64,000 nt of DNA from NCBI RefSeq assembly GCF_016863035.1, contig NZ_BOOC01000029.1, forward strand, positions 62,001 through 126,000. The letters are read 5' to 3'. Of the stretch, positions 1 through 8,877 are shown in pieces. A model generated the notes under the pieces. That model was not told the DNA's origin. It searched no databases and saw only the letters and a program-made list of their open reading frames with translations. The first letter of the stretch is position 1. Each line of letters begins with the position of its first letter. The stretch is from Microbispora corallina (GTDB taxonomy: Bacteria; Actinomycetota; Actinomycetes; Streptosporangiales; Streptosporangiaceae). The translations under genes were made by a program, and so were the position numbers.

Positions 1-988
1 GGTGCTGACCCTCGCCGGCGAAGGCGACCGACAGCGTCTCGCCCTTGGCGTGCTCGCCCATCAGGTAGACGGCCGGGTACTTCATCGTGACCTTGGAGCC
101 GATGTTGCCGTCGATCCACTCCATGGTCGCGCCCTCGTACGCCACGGCGCGCTTGGTGACCAGGTTGTAGACGTTGTTCGACCAGTTCTGGATGGTCGTG
201 TACCGGCAGCGGGCGCCCTTCTTCACGATGATCTCGACGACCGCCGAGTGCAGCGAGTCGGACGAGTAGATCGGCGCGGTGCAGCCCTCGACGTAGTGGA
301 CGTAGGAGTTCTCGTCCACGATGATCAGGGTCCGCTCGAACTGGCCCATGTTCTCGGTGTTGATCCGGAAGTAGGCCTGCAGCGGGATCTCGACGTTCAC
401 GTTCGGCGGCACGTAGATGAACGACCCGCCCGACCATACGGCGGTGTTCAGCGCGGCGAACTTGTTGTCGCCCACCGGGATGACCGAGCCGAAGTACTCC
501 TTGAACAGGTCCTCGTGCTCGCGCAGGCCGGTGTCGGTGTCGACGAAGATGACGCCCTTCTCCTCGAGGTCCTCACGGATCTTGTGGTAGACGACCTCGG
601 ACTCGTACTGGGCGGCGACGCCGGCGATGAGGCGCTGCTTCTCCGCCTCCGGGATGCCGAGCTTGTCGTAGGTGTTCCTGATGTCGTCCGGCAGCTCGTC
701 CCAGGACGCGGCCTGCTTCTCCGTGGAGCGGACGAAGTACTTGATGTTGTCGAAGTCGATGGCGGTGAGGTCGGACCCCCAGGTCGGCAGGGGCTTCCTC
801 TCGAACAGCCGAAGGCCCTTCAGGCGCAGGTCGAGCATCCACTCCGGCTCGTTCTTGAGCGCGGAGATGTTGCGGACGACCTCGTCGGACAGCCCACGCC
901 GGGCCGCGGCCCCGGCCTCGTCCGAGTCGGCCCAGCCGAACTTGTAATTCCCGAGGCCTTCCAGCTCCGGGCGGTCGGTGACAGTCAC
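1..988 (-). CDS. sufB: Fe-S cluster assembly scaffold protein SufB (3' end cut by window)
   Basis: SufB is the scaffold subunit of the SufBCD complex that builds Fe-S clusters in the cytoplasm. About 329 N-terminal residues are visible; the family usually has about 470, so the C-terminus lies beyond position 1. Recognisable stretches are the N-terminal [12 protein letters not shown], the [15 protein letters not shown] segment that begins the beta-helix core, and HYVEGCTAP with its conserved cysteine. The start is GTG at 988-986, preceded by AAGGAG nine bases upstream. This GTG overlaps the TGA of sufR (GTGA), so the two genes are translationally coupled and form the start of a suf operon running leftwards. 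Identification is firm. Confidence 0.95.
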   Translation of the reverse strand, partial: MTVTDRPELEGLGNYKFGWADSDEAGAAARRGLSDEVVRNISALKNEPEWMLDLRLKGLRLFERKPLPTWGSDLTAIDFDNIKYFVRSTEKQAASWDELPDDIRNTYDKLGIPEAEKQRLIAGVAAQYESEVVYHKIREDLEEKGVIFVDTDTGLREHEDLFKEYFGSVIPVGDNKFAALNTAVWSGGSFIYVPPNVNVEIPLQAYFRINTENMGQFERTLIIVDENSYVHYVEGCTAPIYSSDSLHSAVVEIIVKKGARCRYTTIQNWSNNVYNLVTKRAVAYEGATMEWIDGNIGSKVTMKYPAVYLMGEHAKGETLSVAFAGEGQH

Positions 989-1764
989 CTTCCGGTCTCC
1001 TTGCTCGTCGTTGTGCTCGATTCATGGGCACGCGCCTGCCGTCCGGCCAGCGCGTGTGAACTGACATGGGTCGTGCAGACCCCGTCGCCGTTGGCGATCG
1101 TGGCCAGCCGCTGGACGGGCGTGCCGAGCAGCCGGGCGAAGGCCTCCGTCTCGGCCTCGCACAGCTGCGGGAACGCCGCGGCGACGTGCGCGACGGGGCA
1201 GTGGTGCTGGCACAGCTGCTCGCCGCCCTTGCCCGTCTTGGTCGCCGAGGCAGCGTAGCCCTCTGCCGACAGCGCCTCGGCCAGCACGCGCACCCGCTGG
1301 TCGGCGGGGACCTCGCGCATCAGTGTCTCCAGCCTGCTGACCAGGCCGGACACCTGTGCCCTGGCGAACTCCGACACCGCCTCGCCGCCCATCCGCTCGG
1401 CCAGGAAGCGCAGGGCGCTGCCGGCCAGGTCGTCGTAGGCGTGGACGAAGGCGCTGCGGCCCGCGTCGGTGATCGCGAACATCTTCGCCGGCCGGCCGCG
1501 CCCCCGCTGGCCGCGCGGCCGGGCCGTGCGGGGCTCGATCATCCCGTCGGCGAGCAGCGCGTCGAGGTGACGGCGCACCGCGGCGGGGGTCAGGCCCAGC
1601 CGCTCCCCGAGCGCGGCCGCGGTGACCGGGCCGTGCTCCAGGATGAGCCGGGCCACCCGCGCCCGGGTGCCGCGCTCGGCGGAGATCTGCGCCGACGCGG
1701 TGCCGGCGAGGTGGGGGGCGGGGGCGTCGGGGCGCTCGGGAGGCACGCCGGCGGACCGCGTCAC
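985..1764 (-). CDS. sufR: SufR-type Fe-S-sensing transcriptional regulator
   Basis: This is a winged-helix regulator of about 259 residues that in actinobacteria represses the suf operon when it carries a Fe-S cluster. The N-terminal half contains an ArsR/DeoR-type helix-turn-helix ([19 protein letters not shown]). The C-terminal half has the cluster-binding cysteine pattern CQHHCP...QLCEAET...DGVCTTHV. The open frame extends upstream to 1878, but I prefer GTG at 1764-1762 because AGGAG lies six to seven bases before it; the extra upstream residues cover the operator region. The gene overlaps sufB by four bases. Autoregulation is likely, because an ACACT-N5-TGTGA site lies 39-53 bases upstream of the start. 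The family call is strong; the exact start is inferred. Confidence 0.9.
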   Translation of the reverse strand: MTRSAGVPPERPDAPAPHLAGTASAQISAERGTRARVARLILEHGPVTAAALGERLGLTPAAVRRHLDALLADGMIEPRTARPRGQRGRGRPAKMFAITDAGRSAFVHAYDDLAGSALRFLAERMGGEAVSEFARAQVSGLVSRLETLMREVPADQRVRVLAEALSAEGYAASATKTGKGGEQLCQHHCPVAHVAAAFPQLCEAETEAFARLLGTPVQRLATIANGDGVCTTHVSSHALAGRQARAHESSTTTSKETGR

Positions 1765-1802
1765 CGCGGTCTCCTGCGCGTTCGTCTTCCCGGGCACGTA
1801 TT

Positions 1803-1817
1803 TCACAACATCAGTGT
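1803..1817 (-). promoter_or_regulatory. Probable SufR operator
   Basis: On the minus strand the sequence reads ACACT-GATGT-TGTGA. It fits the ACACT-N5-TGTGA inverted-repeat type that I recall for mycobacterial SufR. It sits 39-53 bases upstream of the chosen sufR start, a good place for autorepression of the suf operon. Binding is inferred from the motif. Confidence 0.7.
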
Positions 1818-1883
1818 GCCGTAATTCCTTCCCGCACGACAAACCCAAGGCCATGTCCACAGGAATGCAATTTCTCACGCAGG

Positions 1884-1902
1884 GAAGGCTTACCTAACCT
1901 GC
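1884..1902. promoter_or_regulatory. DtxR/IdeR/DmdR-type iron box (candidate)
   Basis: GAAGGCTTACCTAACCTGC matches about 13 of 19 positions of the degenerate iron-box consensus TWAGGTTAGSCTAACCTWA, with one half (CTAACCT) complete. It lies between the SufR-type site and the divergent ABC genes. An iron repressor acting here would be consistent with iron demand for Fe-S assembly. The second half is degenerate, so confidence is moderate. Confidence 0.5.
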
Positions 1903-2140
1903 GGATACGCCGCTCACGGACGCCCGGGCACGCGCCCGGGCGGGGCTCTCGCGGGACGGCGCCACCACCCCCTGCCGGAAACGTACCAAGGCTTTACCCG
2001 CTCCCCGCCCCCATGTGCGGCATCCGCCGACGAGACCTGGCGATTGCGTCCCTAGACTCGATTCAATCGACGACCAACAGGGCGACCCGGTCCCCGGCCC
2101 GTTCCTGGCGGTCCCGCACAGGCGAGGGGAGGCCGGTGAC

Positions 2141-3073
2141 GTGCGCGGGGTTGGCAGCGCCTCCGGCGGCGGTCCCGCCGTCGAGATCCGCGGTCTGGTC
2201 AAGAGGTACGGGCGCGCCACGGCCGTCGACGGGCTGACCCTGACCTGCGCCAGGGGCGAGGTCACGGCGATACTCGGGCCCAACGGCGCCGGCAAGACCA
2301 CCACCGTCGAGATCTGCGAGGGCTTCCGCAGGCCGGACGGCGGGACCGTGCGCGTGCTCGGCCTCGACCCGGCCGACCGGGCGCTGCGGCCGCGTCTCGG
2401 GGTCATGCTCCAGGCGGGCGGCGTCCCCCCTGCCGTACGGGCCGGGGAGTGGCTGCGCGTGGTGGCCCGCTTCCACGCCGACCCCCTCGACCCCGCGGCG
2501 CTGCTCGACCTGCTCGGGCTGACCGGGCACGCCCGCACGCCGTACCGGCGCCTGTCGGGCGGCCAGCAGCAGCGGCTGTCGCTCGCGGCGGCCGTCATCG
2601 GACGGCCGGAGCTGGTCTTCCTCGACGAACCGACCGCGGGCCTCGACCCGCAGGCCCGGCACGCCTGCTGGGACGTGGTGACCGCGCTGCGCGACGCCGG
2701 GGTGTCGGTCGTGCTGACCACCCACCAGATGGACGAGGCGGAGAAGCTGTCCGACCAGGTCGTCGTCATCGACCACGGCCGGGTGGTGGCCGAGGGCACC
2801 CCGGAGGCTCTCACGGGGGCCGAGCGGCAGCTGCGCTTCCGCGCCCGCCCCGGCCTCAACCTCGACGAGCTGCTGTGCGCGCTTCCCCCGGGGAGCGCCG
2901 CCAAGGAGTCCCCGTCGGGGCACTACATCATCGAGGGTCAGGTCGGCCCCCAGCTGCTGGCCACGGTCACCGCGTGGTGCGCCACCGAAGGCGTCACGAC
3001 GGAGGACCTGCGCATCGAGCGCCGCACGCTGGAGGACGTCTTCCTCGAGCTCACCGGGCGGGAGCTGCGATGA
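2141..3073 (+). CDS. ABC-2 type transporter ATP-binding protein
   Basis: This cytoplasmic ATPase subunit of about 310 residues shows a complete nucleotide-binding domain: Walker A GPNGAGKTT, signature LSGGQQQR, Walker B LVFLDEPTAGLD and the switch histidine in LTTHQMDEAE. The length and C-terminal extension (VTTEDLRIERRTLEDVFLEL) are those of the DrrA/CcmA-like subfamily that powers two-component ABC-2 exporters. The start is GTG 2141 with GGGAGG nine bases upstream; an in-frame ATG at 2015 exists but encodes non-conserved sequence. It overlaps the permease gene by four bases (ATGA), so the two proteins form one transporter. The substrate cannot be read from sequence. Location beside suf and heme genes hints at a redox or metal role but does not prove it. 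Confidence 0.93.
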   Translation: MRGVGSASGGGPAVEIRGLVKRYGRATAVDGLTLTCARGEVTAILGPNGAGKTTTVEICEGFRRPDGGTVRVLGLDPADRALRPRLGVMLQAGGVPPAVRAGEWLRVVARFHADPLDPAALLDLLGLTGHARTPYRRLSGGQQQRLSLAAAVIGRPELVFLDEPTAGLDPQARHACWDVVTALRDAGVSVVLTTHQMDEAEKLSDQVVVIDHGRVVAEGTPEALTGAERQLRFRARPGLNLDELLCALPPGSAAKESPSGHYIIEGQVGPQLLATVTAWCATEGVTTEDLRIERRTLEDVFLELTGRELR

Positions 3074-3837
3074 CGACACTCGACTTCACCCCGAGGCCGG
3101 GAGCCGCGCCGCTCCCCCGCATGGTGCTCGCCCAGGCGGGCGCCGAGGCGCGCGCCACGCTGCGCAACGGCGAGCAGCTCCTGCTCACCATGATCATTCC
3201 GATCCTGCTGCTGGTCGGCTTCTCCGTCGCGCCTCTGGTGGACGTCGGCGGCGGGCCGCGGGTCGACTTCGTGACGCCCGGCATCCTCGCGCTGGCCGTG
3301 ATGTCCACCGCGTTCACCGGCCAGGCGATCGCCACCGGCTTCGAGCGGCGGTACGGCGTGCTCAAGCGCCTCGGGGCGACCCCGCTCTCGCGCGCCGGGC
3401 TGCTGCTGGCAAAGACGGTCGCGGTCGTCGGGGTCGAGGTGCTCCAGGTCGTCGTGATCGCCGTCGTGGCGCTCGCGCTGAGCTGGTCGCCTCACGGCAA
3501 CCCGCTGTGGGTGGCGGCGCTGATCCTGCTCGGCACGGCCGCGTTCAGCGGGCTCGCCCTCCTCATGGCCGGCACGCTGCGCGCCGAGGCCACGCTGGCG
3601 GCGGCCAACCTCGTCTACCTGGTCCTGCTCGGGCTCGGCGGGGTGCTGTTCCCGCTGGACAGGTTCCCCGCGGGCGTGCGGCCCGTGCTGGACGCGCTGC
3701 CGATCACGGCGCTCACGGACGGCATGCGGTCCGTCCTCGCCGGGGGCGGCGGCTTCCCCGGCGGGCCGTTGCTGGTGCTCGCCTGCTGGGCCGCGGTCAC
3801 CCTGGCCCTCGCCGCCCGCACCTTCCGCTGGGAATAG
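3070..3837 (+). CDS. ABC-2 type transporter permease
   Basis: This membrane subunit of about 255 residues partners the ATPase encoded immediately upstream. About six hydrophobic segments are visible, from LLTMIIPILLLVGFSV near the N-terminus to LLVLACWAAVTLALAA at the C-terminus. The central block FERRYGVLKRLGATPLSR is typical of ABC-2 permeases of the DrrB type. The ATG overlaps the ATPase stop as ATGA, so translation is coupled. Whether it exports a drug, lipid or peptide is unknown. The gene ends well before the EamA gene; a small inverted repeat (CGCATC/GATGCG, 3864-3879) follows it. Confidence 0.92.
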   Translation: MTTLDFTPRPGAAPLPRMVLAQAGAEARATLRNGEQLLLTMIIPILLLVGFSVAPLVDVGGGPRVDFVTPGILALAVMSTAFTGQAIATGFERRYGVLKRLGATPLSRAGLLLAKTVAVVGVEVLQVVVIAVVALALSWSPHGNPLWVAALILLGTAAFSGLALLMAGTLRAEATLAAANLVYLVLLGLGGVLFPLDRFPAGVRPVLDALPITALTDGMRSVLAGGGGFPGGPLLVLACWAAVTLALAARTFRWE

Positions 3838-3958
3838 GCGGCCGCCGCGGGTGGTTTTGGGGGCGCATCGGAGGATGCGGCATAGTGCTGCGTGTCCCGG
3901 TGACCCGTTCCCCCTCGATCGCGTCCCCCGTGATCACCTCGTTCCAGGAGCCGTCCGC

Positions 3959-4864
3959 ATGACCGCTGAGTCGTTGTCCGGGGCCGCCGAGCCGTACCGG
4001 TTCGGGCCGGCGAAGGCGTTGCGGGCCGCGTCGGACGCGGTGCCGCCGTCCGGGCTGGTGCTGCTCGCGATCCTGTCGGTGCAGGTGGGCGCCGGTCTGG
4101 CGAAGAACCTGTTCGCCGAGCTCCCGCCGACCGCGGTCGTCTTCCTGCGGATCGCGACGGGGGCCCTCATGCTGCTCGTCGTCGTCCGTCCCCGGGTGCG
4201 CGGGCTGTCGCGGCGCGACCTCGCGGTCGGGGTGGCGTTCGGGGTGAGCCTCGGGCTGATGAACCTGTCGTTCTACGAGGCCCTGGCGCGGCTGCCCATC
4301 GGGATCGCGGTGGCGATCGAGTTCACCGGGCCGCTCACGCTGGCGGTGGTCTCCTCGCGGCGGCGGCTCGACCTCCTGTGGGTCCTGCTGGCCGCGGCCG
4401 GGGTCCTGCTCCTCGCGCCCTGGGACGGCGCGGGCGCCGCGAGCTGGGCCGGAATCGGGTTCGCCGCGCTGGCCGGGGCGTTCTGGGCGGCCTACATCGT
4501 CTTCGCCGCGGCCACCGGGGCGCGCTTCCCGGGGGCGAGCGGGCTGTCGTTCGCCATGATCGTGTCCACGATCGTCGTCACCCCGGTCGGAATCGCGACC
4601 GGCGGCGCCGGCCTGCTGCGCCCGGAGATCCTGCTGCTGGGCGCCGGCGTCGGCCTGCTGTCGTCGGTGATCCCGTACTCGCTGGAGCTGCAGGCGCTGC
4701 GCCGGATGCCCAAGCGGGTCTTCGGGATCCTGATGAGCCTCGAACCCGCCGTCGCCGCCCTCGTCGGCCTGTTCGTGCTGGGTGAGGTGCTGGGCGTGCG
4801 GGAGTGGGCGGCCGTCGGCTGCGTCGTCGTCGCCTCCATCGGCGCCACCCGGTCCGGCGGCTGA
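3959..4864 (+). CDS. EamA/DMT family exporter (RhtA-like)
   Basis: This integral membrane protein of about 301 residues has roughly ten hydrophobic helices arranged as two EamA repeats. The motif EALARLPIGIAVAIEFTGPL ends the first repeat and YSLELQALRRMPKRVF, followed by LEPAVAALVGLFVLGE, marks the second. These are typical of the RhtA/YdcZ-like subgroup that exports amino acids such as threonine and homoserine or other small metabolites. The start is ATG 3959 with AGGAG eight bases upstream. It stands alone, 122 bases after the ABC permease and convergent with the AraC gene. Substrate is not predictable. Confidence 0.9.
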   Translation: MTAESLSGAAEPYRFGPAKALRAASDAVPPSGLVLLAILSVQVGAGLAKNLFAELPPTAVVFLRIATGALMLLVVVRPRVRGLSRRDLAVGVAFGVSLGLMNLSFYEALARLPIGIAVAIEFTGPLTLAVVSSRRRLDLLWVLLAAAGVLLLAPWDGAGAASWAGIGFAALAGAFWAAYIVFAAATGARFPGASGLSFAMIVSTIVVTPVGIATGGAGLLRPEILLLGAGVGLLSSVIPYSLELQALRRMPKRVFGILMSLEPAVAALVGLFVLGEVLGVREWAAVGCVVVASIGATRSGG

Positions 4865-4890
4865 CACGCCCGACGGTCTCGGAGTCCCCG

Positions 4891-5826
4891 TCAGCTGGTA
4901 GGCGCTTGACGGTGACGGCCCTCTCGGCGGTACGCGCCCGGGGGCCGGCCGTAGGCGCGCTTGAAGGCGTGGGCGAACGCGTATTCAGAGGTGTAGCCCA
5001 CCTTGCCGGCCACCGCGTTCGCGGGCACGTCGGAGGCACGCAGGAGCCTGGCGGCGACGGTCATGCGCCACCAGGTGAGGTAGGCCAGCGGCGGCTGCCC
5101 GACCAGCGTGGTGAACCGCCGGGCGAAGGCCGCCCGGGACAGCCCCGCGTGCCCGGCCAGCTCCTGGACGCTCCACTGCCGTTGCGGCTCGCCGTGCATG
5201 GCGCGCAGGGCGGCCGCGACGGGCGGATCGTTCAAGGCGGCGGTCCAGCCGGTGGGGGCGTCCTCGCGCTCCTCGAACCAGGCGCGAAGGATGTGGAGCA
5301 GGAGCACGTCCAGCAGTGCGGGCACCATGGCGTCGCAGCCCGGACGTACGCCTTCCAGCTCTCCGCCGAGGAGATCGAGTGCCGCGCGCAGGTGCGGGCG
5401 GCGGCCGGCCCGGGCCGGCAGATGGACGACGTCGGGCAACTCCCGCAGGAGTGGATGCGTGCGTGAGCGGTCGAGCAGGTAGGCCCCGCACAGCATGACC
5501 GTGACCGGGGCGGCGCCCGGCACTGGGGTCTCCTGCGAACCGGACCGCGGTTGCGCCGACGACGCCGGCCCGTCGGCAAGCGGGGTGGAGGGGCTGTCGG
5601 CCAGTCCGTGCCCGGCACCACGGGGCAGGAACACCACATCTCCCGGCCCGAGGGAGACGGGATCACCGTTGTCCGGGATCAGCCAGGCGGTGCCCTGCAG
5701 GACCACGTGAAATCCCGCCGCGTCGCCGGAGGGGAACCTGCGGCCGAACGGGGCGCCGCGGTCGACGCGGGCCGAGTGGGGCAGGCCGGTGCGCATAGTG
5801 GTGATCACGTCGGACAGGACGTCCAT
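4891..5826 (-). CDS. AraC family transcriptional regulator with N-terminal cupin
   Basis: This regulator has about 311 residues. The N-terminal half is a cupin-like effector domain (FHVVLQGTAWLIPD, then LGPGDVVFLPRGAGHGL, the typical cupin turn). The C-terminal ~100 residues are a double helix-turn-helix of the AraC type: WSVQELAGHAGLSRAAFARR and VGYTSEYAFAHAFKRAYGRP. The frame is open far upstream, but ATG 5826 is chosen because homologous cupin sequence starts just after it; no strong ribosome binding site is seen. It is divergently transcribed from the oxidoreductase at 5935 with a 108-base gap, so it probably controls that gene and itself. Confidence 0.9.
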   Translation of the reverse strand: MDVLSDVITTMRTGLPHSARVDRGAPFGRRFPSGDAAGFHVVLQGTAWLIPDNGDPVSLGPGDVVFLPRGAGHGLADSPSTPLADGPASSAQPRSGSQETPVPGAAPVTVMLCGAYLLDRSRTHPLLRELPDVVHLPARAGRRPHLRAALDLLGGELEGVRPGCDAMVPALLDVLLLHILRAWFEEREDAPTGWTAALNDPPVAAALRAMHGEPQRQWSVQELAGHAGLSRAAFARRFTTLVGQPPLAYLTWWRMTVAARLLRASDVPANAVAGKVGYTSEYAFAHAFKRAYGRPPGAYRREGRHRQAPTS

Positions 5827-5934
5827 GCGTGAAGACGATAAAGCAAACAACTGAGCTTTCGGCGTATTGGGCGTCTTGATCGCGCTGTCTACGGTGGGTC
5901 GAACCAGCACTGATCCTGCACAGGGGAGATTCAG

Positions 5935-6996
5935 GTGAAGATCGCCGTCTATGGCGCGAGTGGGTACCAAGGCAGGCTTGTCCTGGCCGAGGCCGTCCGG
6001 CGCGGCCTGAGCGTGGTGCTCGTCGGCCGCGACGCCGTGCGCCTGCGGCACGCCGCCGCGGTCGACCTGTCCAGCCCCGACATACGCCTTGCCCGTGCCG
6101 ACGACCACGACGCCCTGGTCGCCGCCTTCAGTGCGGCCGACGCGGTCGTCAACTGCGCCGGCCCCTTCACCCCGACCGGGGCCGCGGTGGTCCGGGCGGC
6201 GATCGCCGCGAGCCGCCACTACGTCGACACCGCCGGCGAGCAGCCCTATGTCAAGGCCGTCTTCGACACCTTCGGGGCACAGGCGCGGGCCGCCGGGGTC
6301 ACCGTGCTGCCCGCCGCGAACGACGGCTGCGTTCCGGGAGATCTGGTCGCGGCCCTTCTCGCCGAGCGCCTGGGACCGCTGAAGGAGATCATCGGCGTCC
6401 ACCTCATCGCCGGCGGCGGCGGACCATCCCGTGGATCACTCCGCTCAGTGATCGAAAGCATCGACATCATCAGGGCCGGCGGCCTGGTCTATCACGACGG
6501 CGACTGGCGGGTCGGCCTCCCCGCGCGGACGACCTCGATCATTGCGCCCAGGAGCGCGCAGGCGGTTCCGGTGGCGAGGTTCCCCCTGCCGGAGGTCGTG
6601 ACCATCCCCCGCCACGTCCAGGTCCGGCATGTCGAAGGGCTGGCCGAGGCCGCGCTTGCCGCCCGGCTGAGCGTTCCCGTCGACCCGTCGATCATCGTCG
6701 GCCTGCCCGAGGGGCCCGCCGGGCAGGCCCGTGCCACCCAACGCTTCACCTGCGTGATCGACGCCGTCGCGCTCGACGGCCGCCGGGCCCGCGGCGTGGT
6801 GGAAGGCCGGGACACCTACGGCACCACCGCGGTGATCGCCGTCGAGAGCGTCCGCCGCCTGGTCGCCGACTCGGCCGAGCCGGGGGTGCTCGCTCCGGCC
6901 CAGGCCTACGAGCCCGCCGCCTTCCTGCACTCCCTCCTGCCCCACGACGTGCACTGGACCGTCCAGGAAGGCGAGGAGCGCACGCCAGGCGACTGA
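5935..6996 (+). CDS. Saccharopine dehydrogenase-like NAD(P)-binding oxidoreductase
   Basis: This protein of about 353 residues opens with a Rossmann nucleotide-binding motif (VYGASGYQGRLVLAEAVRRG). It continues with ADAVVNCAGPFTPTG and HYVDTAGEQPYV, as in the saccharopine-dehydrogenase/trans-acting-enoyl-reductase superfamily. The substrate is not known; relatives range from lysine metabolism to reduction of lipid or polyketide intermediates. The start is GTG 5935 with AGGGGAG upstream. It is a single gene divergent from the AraC regulator, which is the most likely controller. It converges on the GntR gene with a 76-base gap lacking a clear terminator. Confidence 0.85.
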   Translation: MKIAVYGASGYQGRLVLAEAVRRGLSVVLVGRDAVRLRHAAAVDLSSPDIRLARADDHDALVAAFSAADAVVNCAGPFTPTGAAVVRAAIAASRHYVDTAGEQPYVKAVFDTFGAQARAAGVTVLPAANDGCVPGDLVAALLAERLGPLKEIIGVHLIAGGGGPSRGSLRSVIESIDIIRAGGLVYHDGDWRVGLPARTTSIIAPRSAQAVPVARFPLPEVVTIPRHVQVRHVEGLAEAALAARLSVPVDPSIIVGLPEGPAGQARATQRFTCVIDAVALDGRRARGVVEGRDTYGTTAVIAVESVRRLVADSAEPGVLAPAQAYEPAAFLHSLLPHDVHWTVQEGEERTPGD

Positions 6997-7072
6997 TCCC
7001 TCTCCACCACCCGCCTGCGGGGAAGGACCACGAAGCCGCTGACATCCCCACTGCGCCACAGGGCCGCGCCGG

Positions 7073-7753
7073 TCAGGGGCGGCGGAGGAGGAGTTCCATG
7101 ATGCGGCCCGCGGCGTCCGCGTCGCCGCGGGCGAGGGCGTCGAGGAGGTCGAGGTGCTCGCGGTCGGCGCCGGCTGGCGGCGCTCCGCCGCGCGCGCCGA
7201 ACAACCGTGTGCGGCCGCGCAGGTCGCGGACGATCTCGACGAGCCGGGCGTTGCCCGCCATCTCCAGCAGCGCCAGGTGAAACCGCTGGTCGGCGGCGGC
7301 GTAGGCGAGCGGGTCGCCGTCGCGGGCGGCCGCCGCTGCCTCCTCGGCCAGGGCCCTGAGCTCCTCGACCTCCTCGCGGCGCAGGCGCCCGGCCAGCCCG
7401 GCCACCGCCGGCACCTCCAGCAGCCGCCGGATCTCCATGACCTCGCCGACGTCGCGCTCGGACAGCTCCACGACCCGGAAGCCCTTGTTGCGCACGGCCT
7501 CGACGAGGCCCTCCTTGGCCAGGTCGAGCATCGCCTCCCGGACCGGGGTGGCCGACACGCCGAACCTGGCGGCCAGCGCGGGCGCCGAGTACACCACGCC
7601 GGGACGCATCTCCCCCGCCGTCAGGGCGTCCCTGATGCCCTCGGCGACCCGCTCGCGCAGGCTCCGGCGCTCGCCGCCGGGCGGCAGGCCGGGACGCCCG
7701 GAAGGCAGACCGGGACGCCCGGGACGCTGCGCCCGGTAAGGTCCGCCGCCCAT
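7073..7753 (-). CDS. GntR family transcriptional regulator (FCD subfamily)
   Basis: This is a regulator of about 226 residues. The N-terminal winged helix is clear: LRERVAEGIRDALTAGEM, then LAARFGVSATPVREAMLDLA and GLVEAVRNKGFRVV. The C-terminal all-helical FCD effector domain carries RRLLEVPAVAGLAG and the metal/ligand-type ADQRFHLALLEMAGN. The start is ATG 7753 with GAGGA four bases upstream. A Gly/Pro/Arg-rich N-terminal tail precedes the HTH. It is divergent from ctaA (105-base gap). The gap contains GATCGT and ACGATC half-sites that could be its operator, but this is speculative. Target and ligand are unknown. Confidence 0.88.
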   Translation of the reverse strand: MGGGPYRAQRPGRPGLPSGRPGLPPGGERRSLRERVAEGIRDALTAGEMRPGVVYSAPALAARFGVSATPVREAMLDLAKEGLVEAVRNKGFRVVELSERDVGEVMEIRRLLEVPAVAGLAGRLRREEVEELRALAEEAAAAARDGDPLAYAAADQRFHLALLEMAGNARLVEIVRDLRGRTRLFGARGGAPPAGADREHLDLLDALARGDADAAGRIMELLLRRP

Positions 7754-7858
7754 CGTCCTCCTCGGCCCCGCCCGTGCTGCGATCGTACCTTCCGGCCCCG
7801 ACAAACGATCACCGCTCCCCGCGGCCCGGCGGCGGGACCACGGCCCCCGCCGCCTAGC

Positions 7859-8872
7859 ATGAATGCCGTGAACCAGCACGCCGACCGACTCCGCACACTC
7901 GCGATCGCCTTCTACCGCTCGTTCGCGTTCCCGACGGGCGAGACGCTGCGGCGGTGGGCGGTGGCCGCGGTCGTCGTCAACGCGGGGATCACGGTGACCG
8001 GCGCCGCCGTACGGCTCACCGGTTCGGGGCTCGGCTGCCCGACCTGGCCGCGGTGCACGCCGACGAGCTTCGTCCCGGCCCGCAACGACCTGCACTCCCC
8101 GCTGAACATGTCGATCGAGTTCGGCAACCGGCTGCTGTCGTTCCTCGTGCTGGCCGTCGCGGCCGCCTGCGTGATCGCCGCCGTACGGCTCGGCCGTCCC
8201 GGGTACGACCGGCCCCGCCCGGTGCTCGTGCGGCTGGCCGCGCTGCAGCCGGCCGGCGTCGTCCTGCAGGCCCTGTGGGGCGGTCTCGTCGTGCGGACCA
8301 TGCTGAACCCGGTCACGGTCAGCGTCCACTTCCTGCTGTCGATCGGCATGATGGCCGCGGCCTGCGCGCTGCTGGCCCGCTCGGGCGAGGGCGACGGCCC
8401 GCCGCGGCGGCTGGTCCATCGCGACATCCGCACGCTCGGGTTCGTGCTGACGGCGGCCGTGTTCGTGCTGCTGATCGCCGGCGTCGTGGTCACCGGCACC
8501 GGGCCCCACTCGGGCGACCAGGCGGCCTCCCGGTTCGGCTTCGACATCCAGAGCGTGGTGCGCCTGCACACCGACGTGGCGTACGTCGTGGTCGGGCTGA
8601 CGTTCGCCCTGCTGTTCGCGCTGCACGTGACCGACTCCCCCGGCCGGGCGCGGCGGGCCGCGCTGGTGCTGCTCGGCGTGGAGCTGGCCCAGGGCGTGAT
8701 CGGCTACGTCCAGTACTTCCTGGCCGTCCCGGCGCTGCTGGTCGGCTTCCACGTCCTGGGCTCGACCCTCGTCTGGATCGCCACGCTCCGGGTGGTGTTC
8801 CTGCTGCGCTCCCGCGGCCCGGCGGAGGCCCCGGCCTCCGAGCGGCCCGAGCTGCACCACGCCGCGGCCTGA
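7859..8872 (+). CDS. ctaA: Heme A synthase CtaA (COX15 type)
   Basis: CtaA oxidises the heme O methyl group to the formyl group of heme A, needed for the aa3 cytochrome c oxidase. The membrane protein of about 337 residues shows eight hydrophobic helices and conserved heme-ligand context: GAAVRLTGSGLGCPTWPRC with its cysteine, LHSPLNMSIEFGNRLLSF, VSVHFLLSIGMMAAA, GTGPHSGD and RLHTDVAYV. ATG 7859 gives the longest plausible start. GTG 7868 is an alternative that could be leaderless, because a TAGCAT -10-like hexamer (7855-7860) lies seven bases before it. ctaB lies about 7 kb away on the other strand. Confidence 0.93.
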   Translation: MNAVNQHADRLRTLAIAFYRSFAFPTGETLRRWAVAAVVVNAGITVTGAAVRLTGSGLGCPTWPRCTPTSFVPARNDLHSPLNMSIEFGNRLLSFLVLAVAAACVIAAVRLGRPGYDRPRPVLVRLAALQPAGVVLQALWGGLVVRTMLNPVTVSVHFLLSIGMMAAACALLARSGEGDGPPRRLVHRDIRTLGFVLTAAVFVLLIAGVVVTGTGPHSGDQAASRFGFDIQSVVRLHTDVAYVVVGLTFALLFALHVTDSPGRARRAALVLLGVELAQGVIGYVQYFLAVPALLVGFHVLGSTLVWIATLRVVFLLRSRGPAEAPASERPELHHAAA

Positions 8873-8877
8873 CCACC

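Larger units (their letters stand above)
1765..2140. other. Divergent intergenic region sufR / ABC transporter
   Basis: These 376 bases separate the suf operon from the rightward ABC transporter genes. They hold the SufR-type site at 1803-1817 and a DtxR/IdeR-like box at 1884-1902. The part from about 1910 to 2140 is an unremarkable GC-rich leader ending in GGGAGG nine bases before the GTG of the ABC ATPase. Longer in-frame starts for both neighbours exist here, but they lack good ribosome binding sites. Confidence 0.6.

Noticed and set aside
2-1258. Long plus-strand open frame opposite sufB and sufR
   Set aside because: It is antisense to clearly conserved sufB/sufR codons and its translation is a low-complexity Val/Asp/Arg-rich sequence, typical of GC-rich shadow frames.
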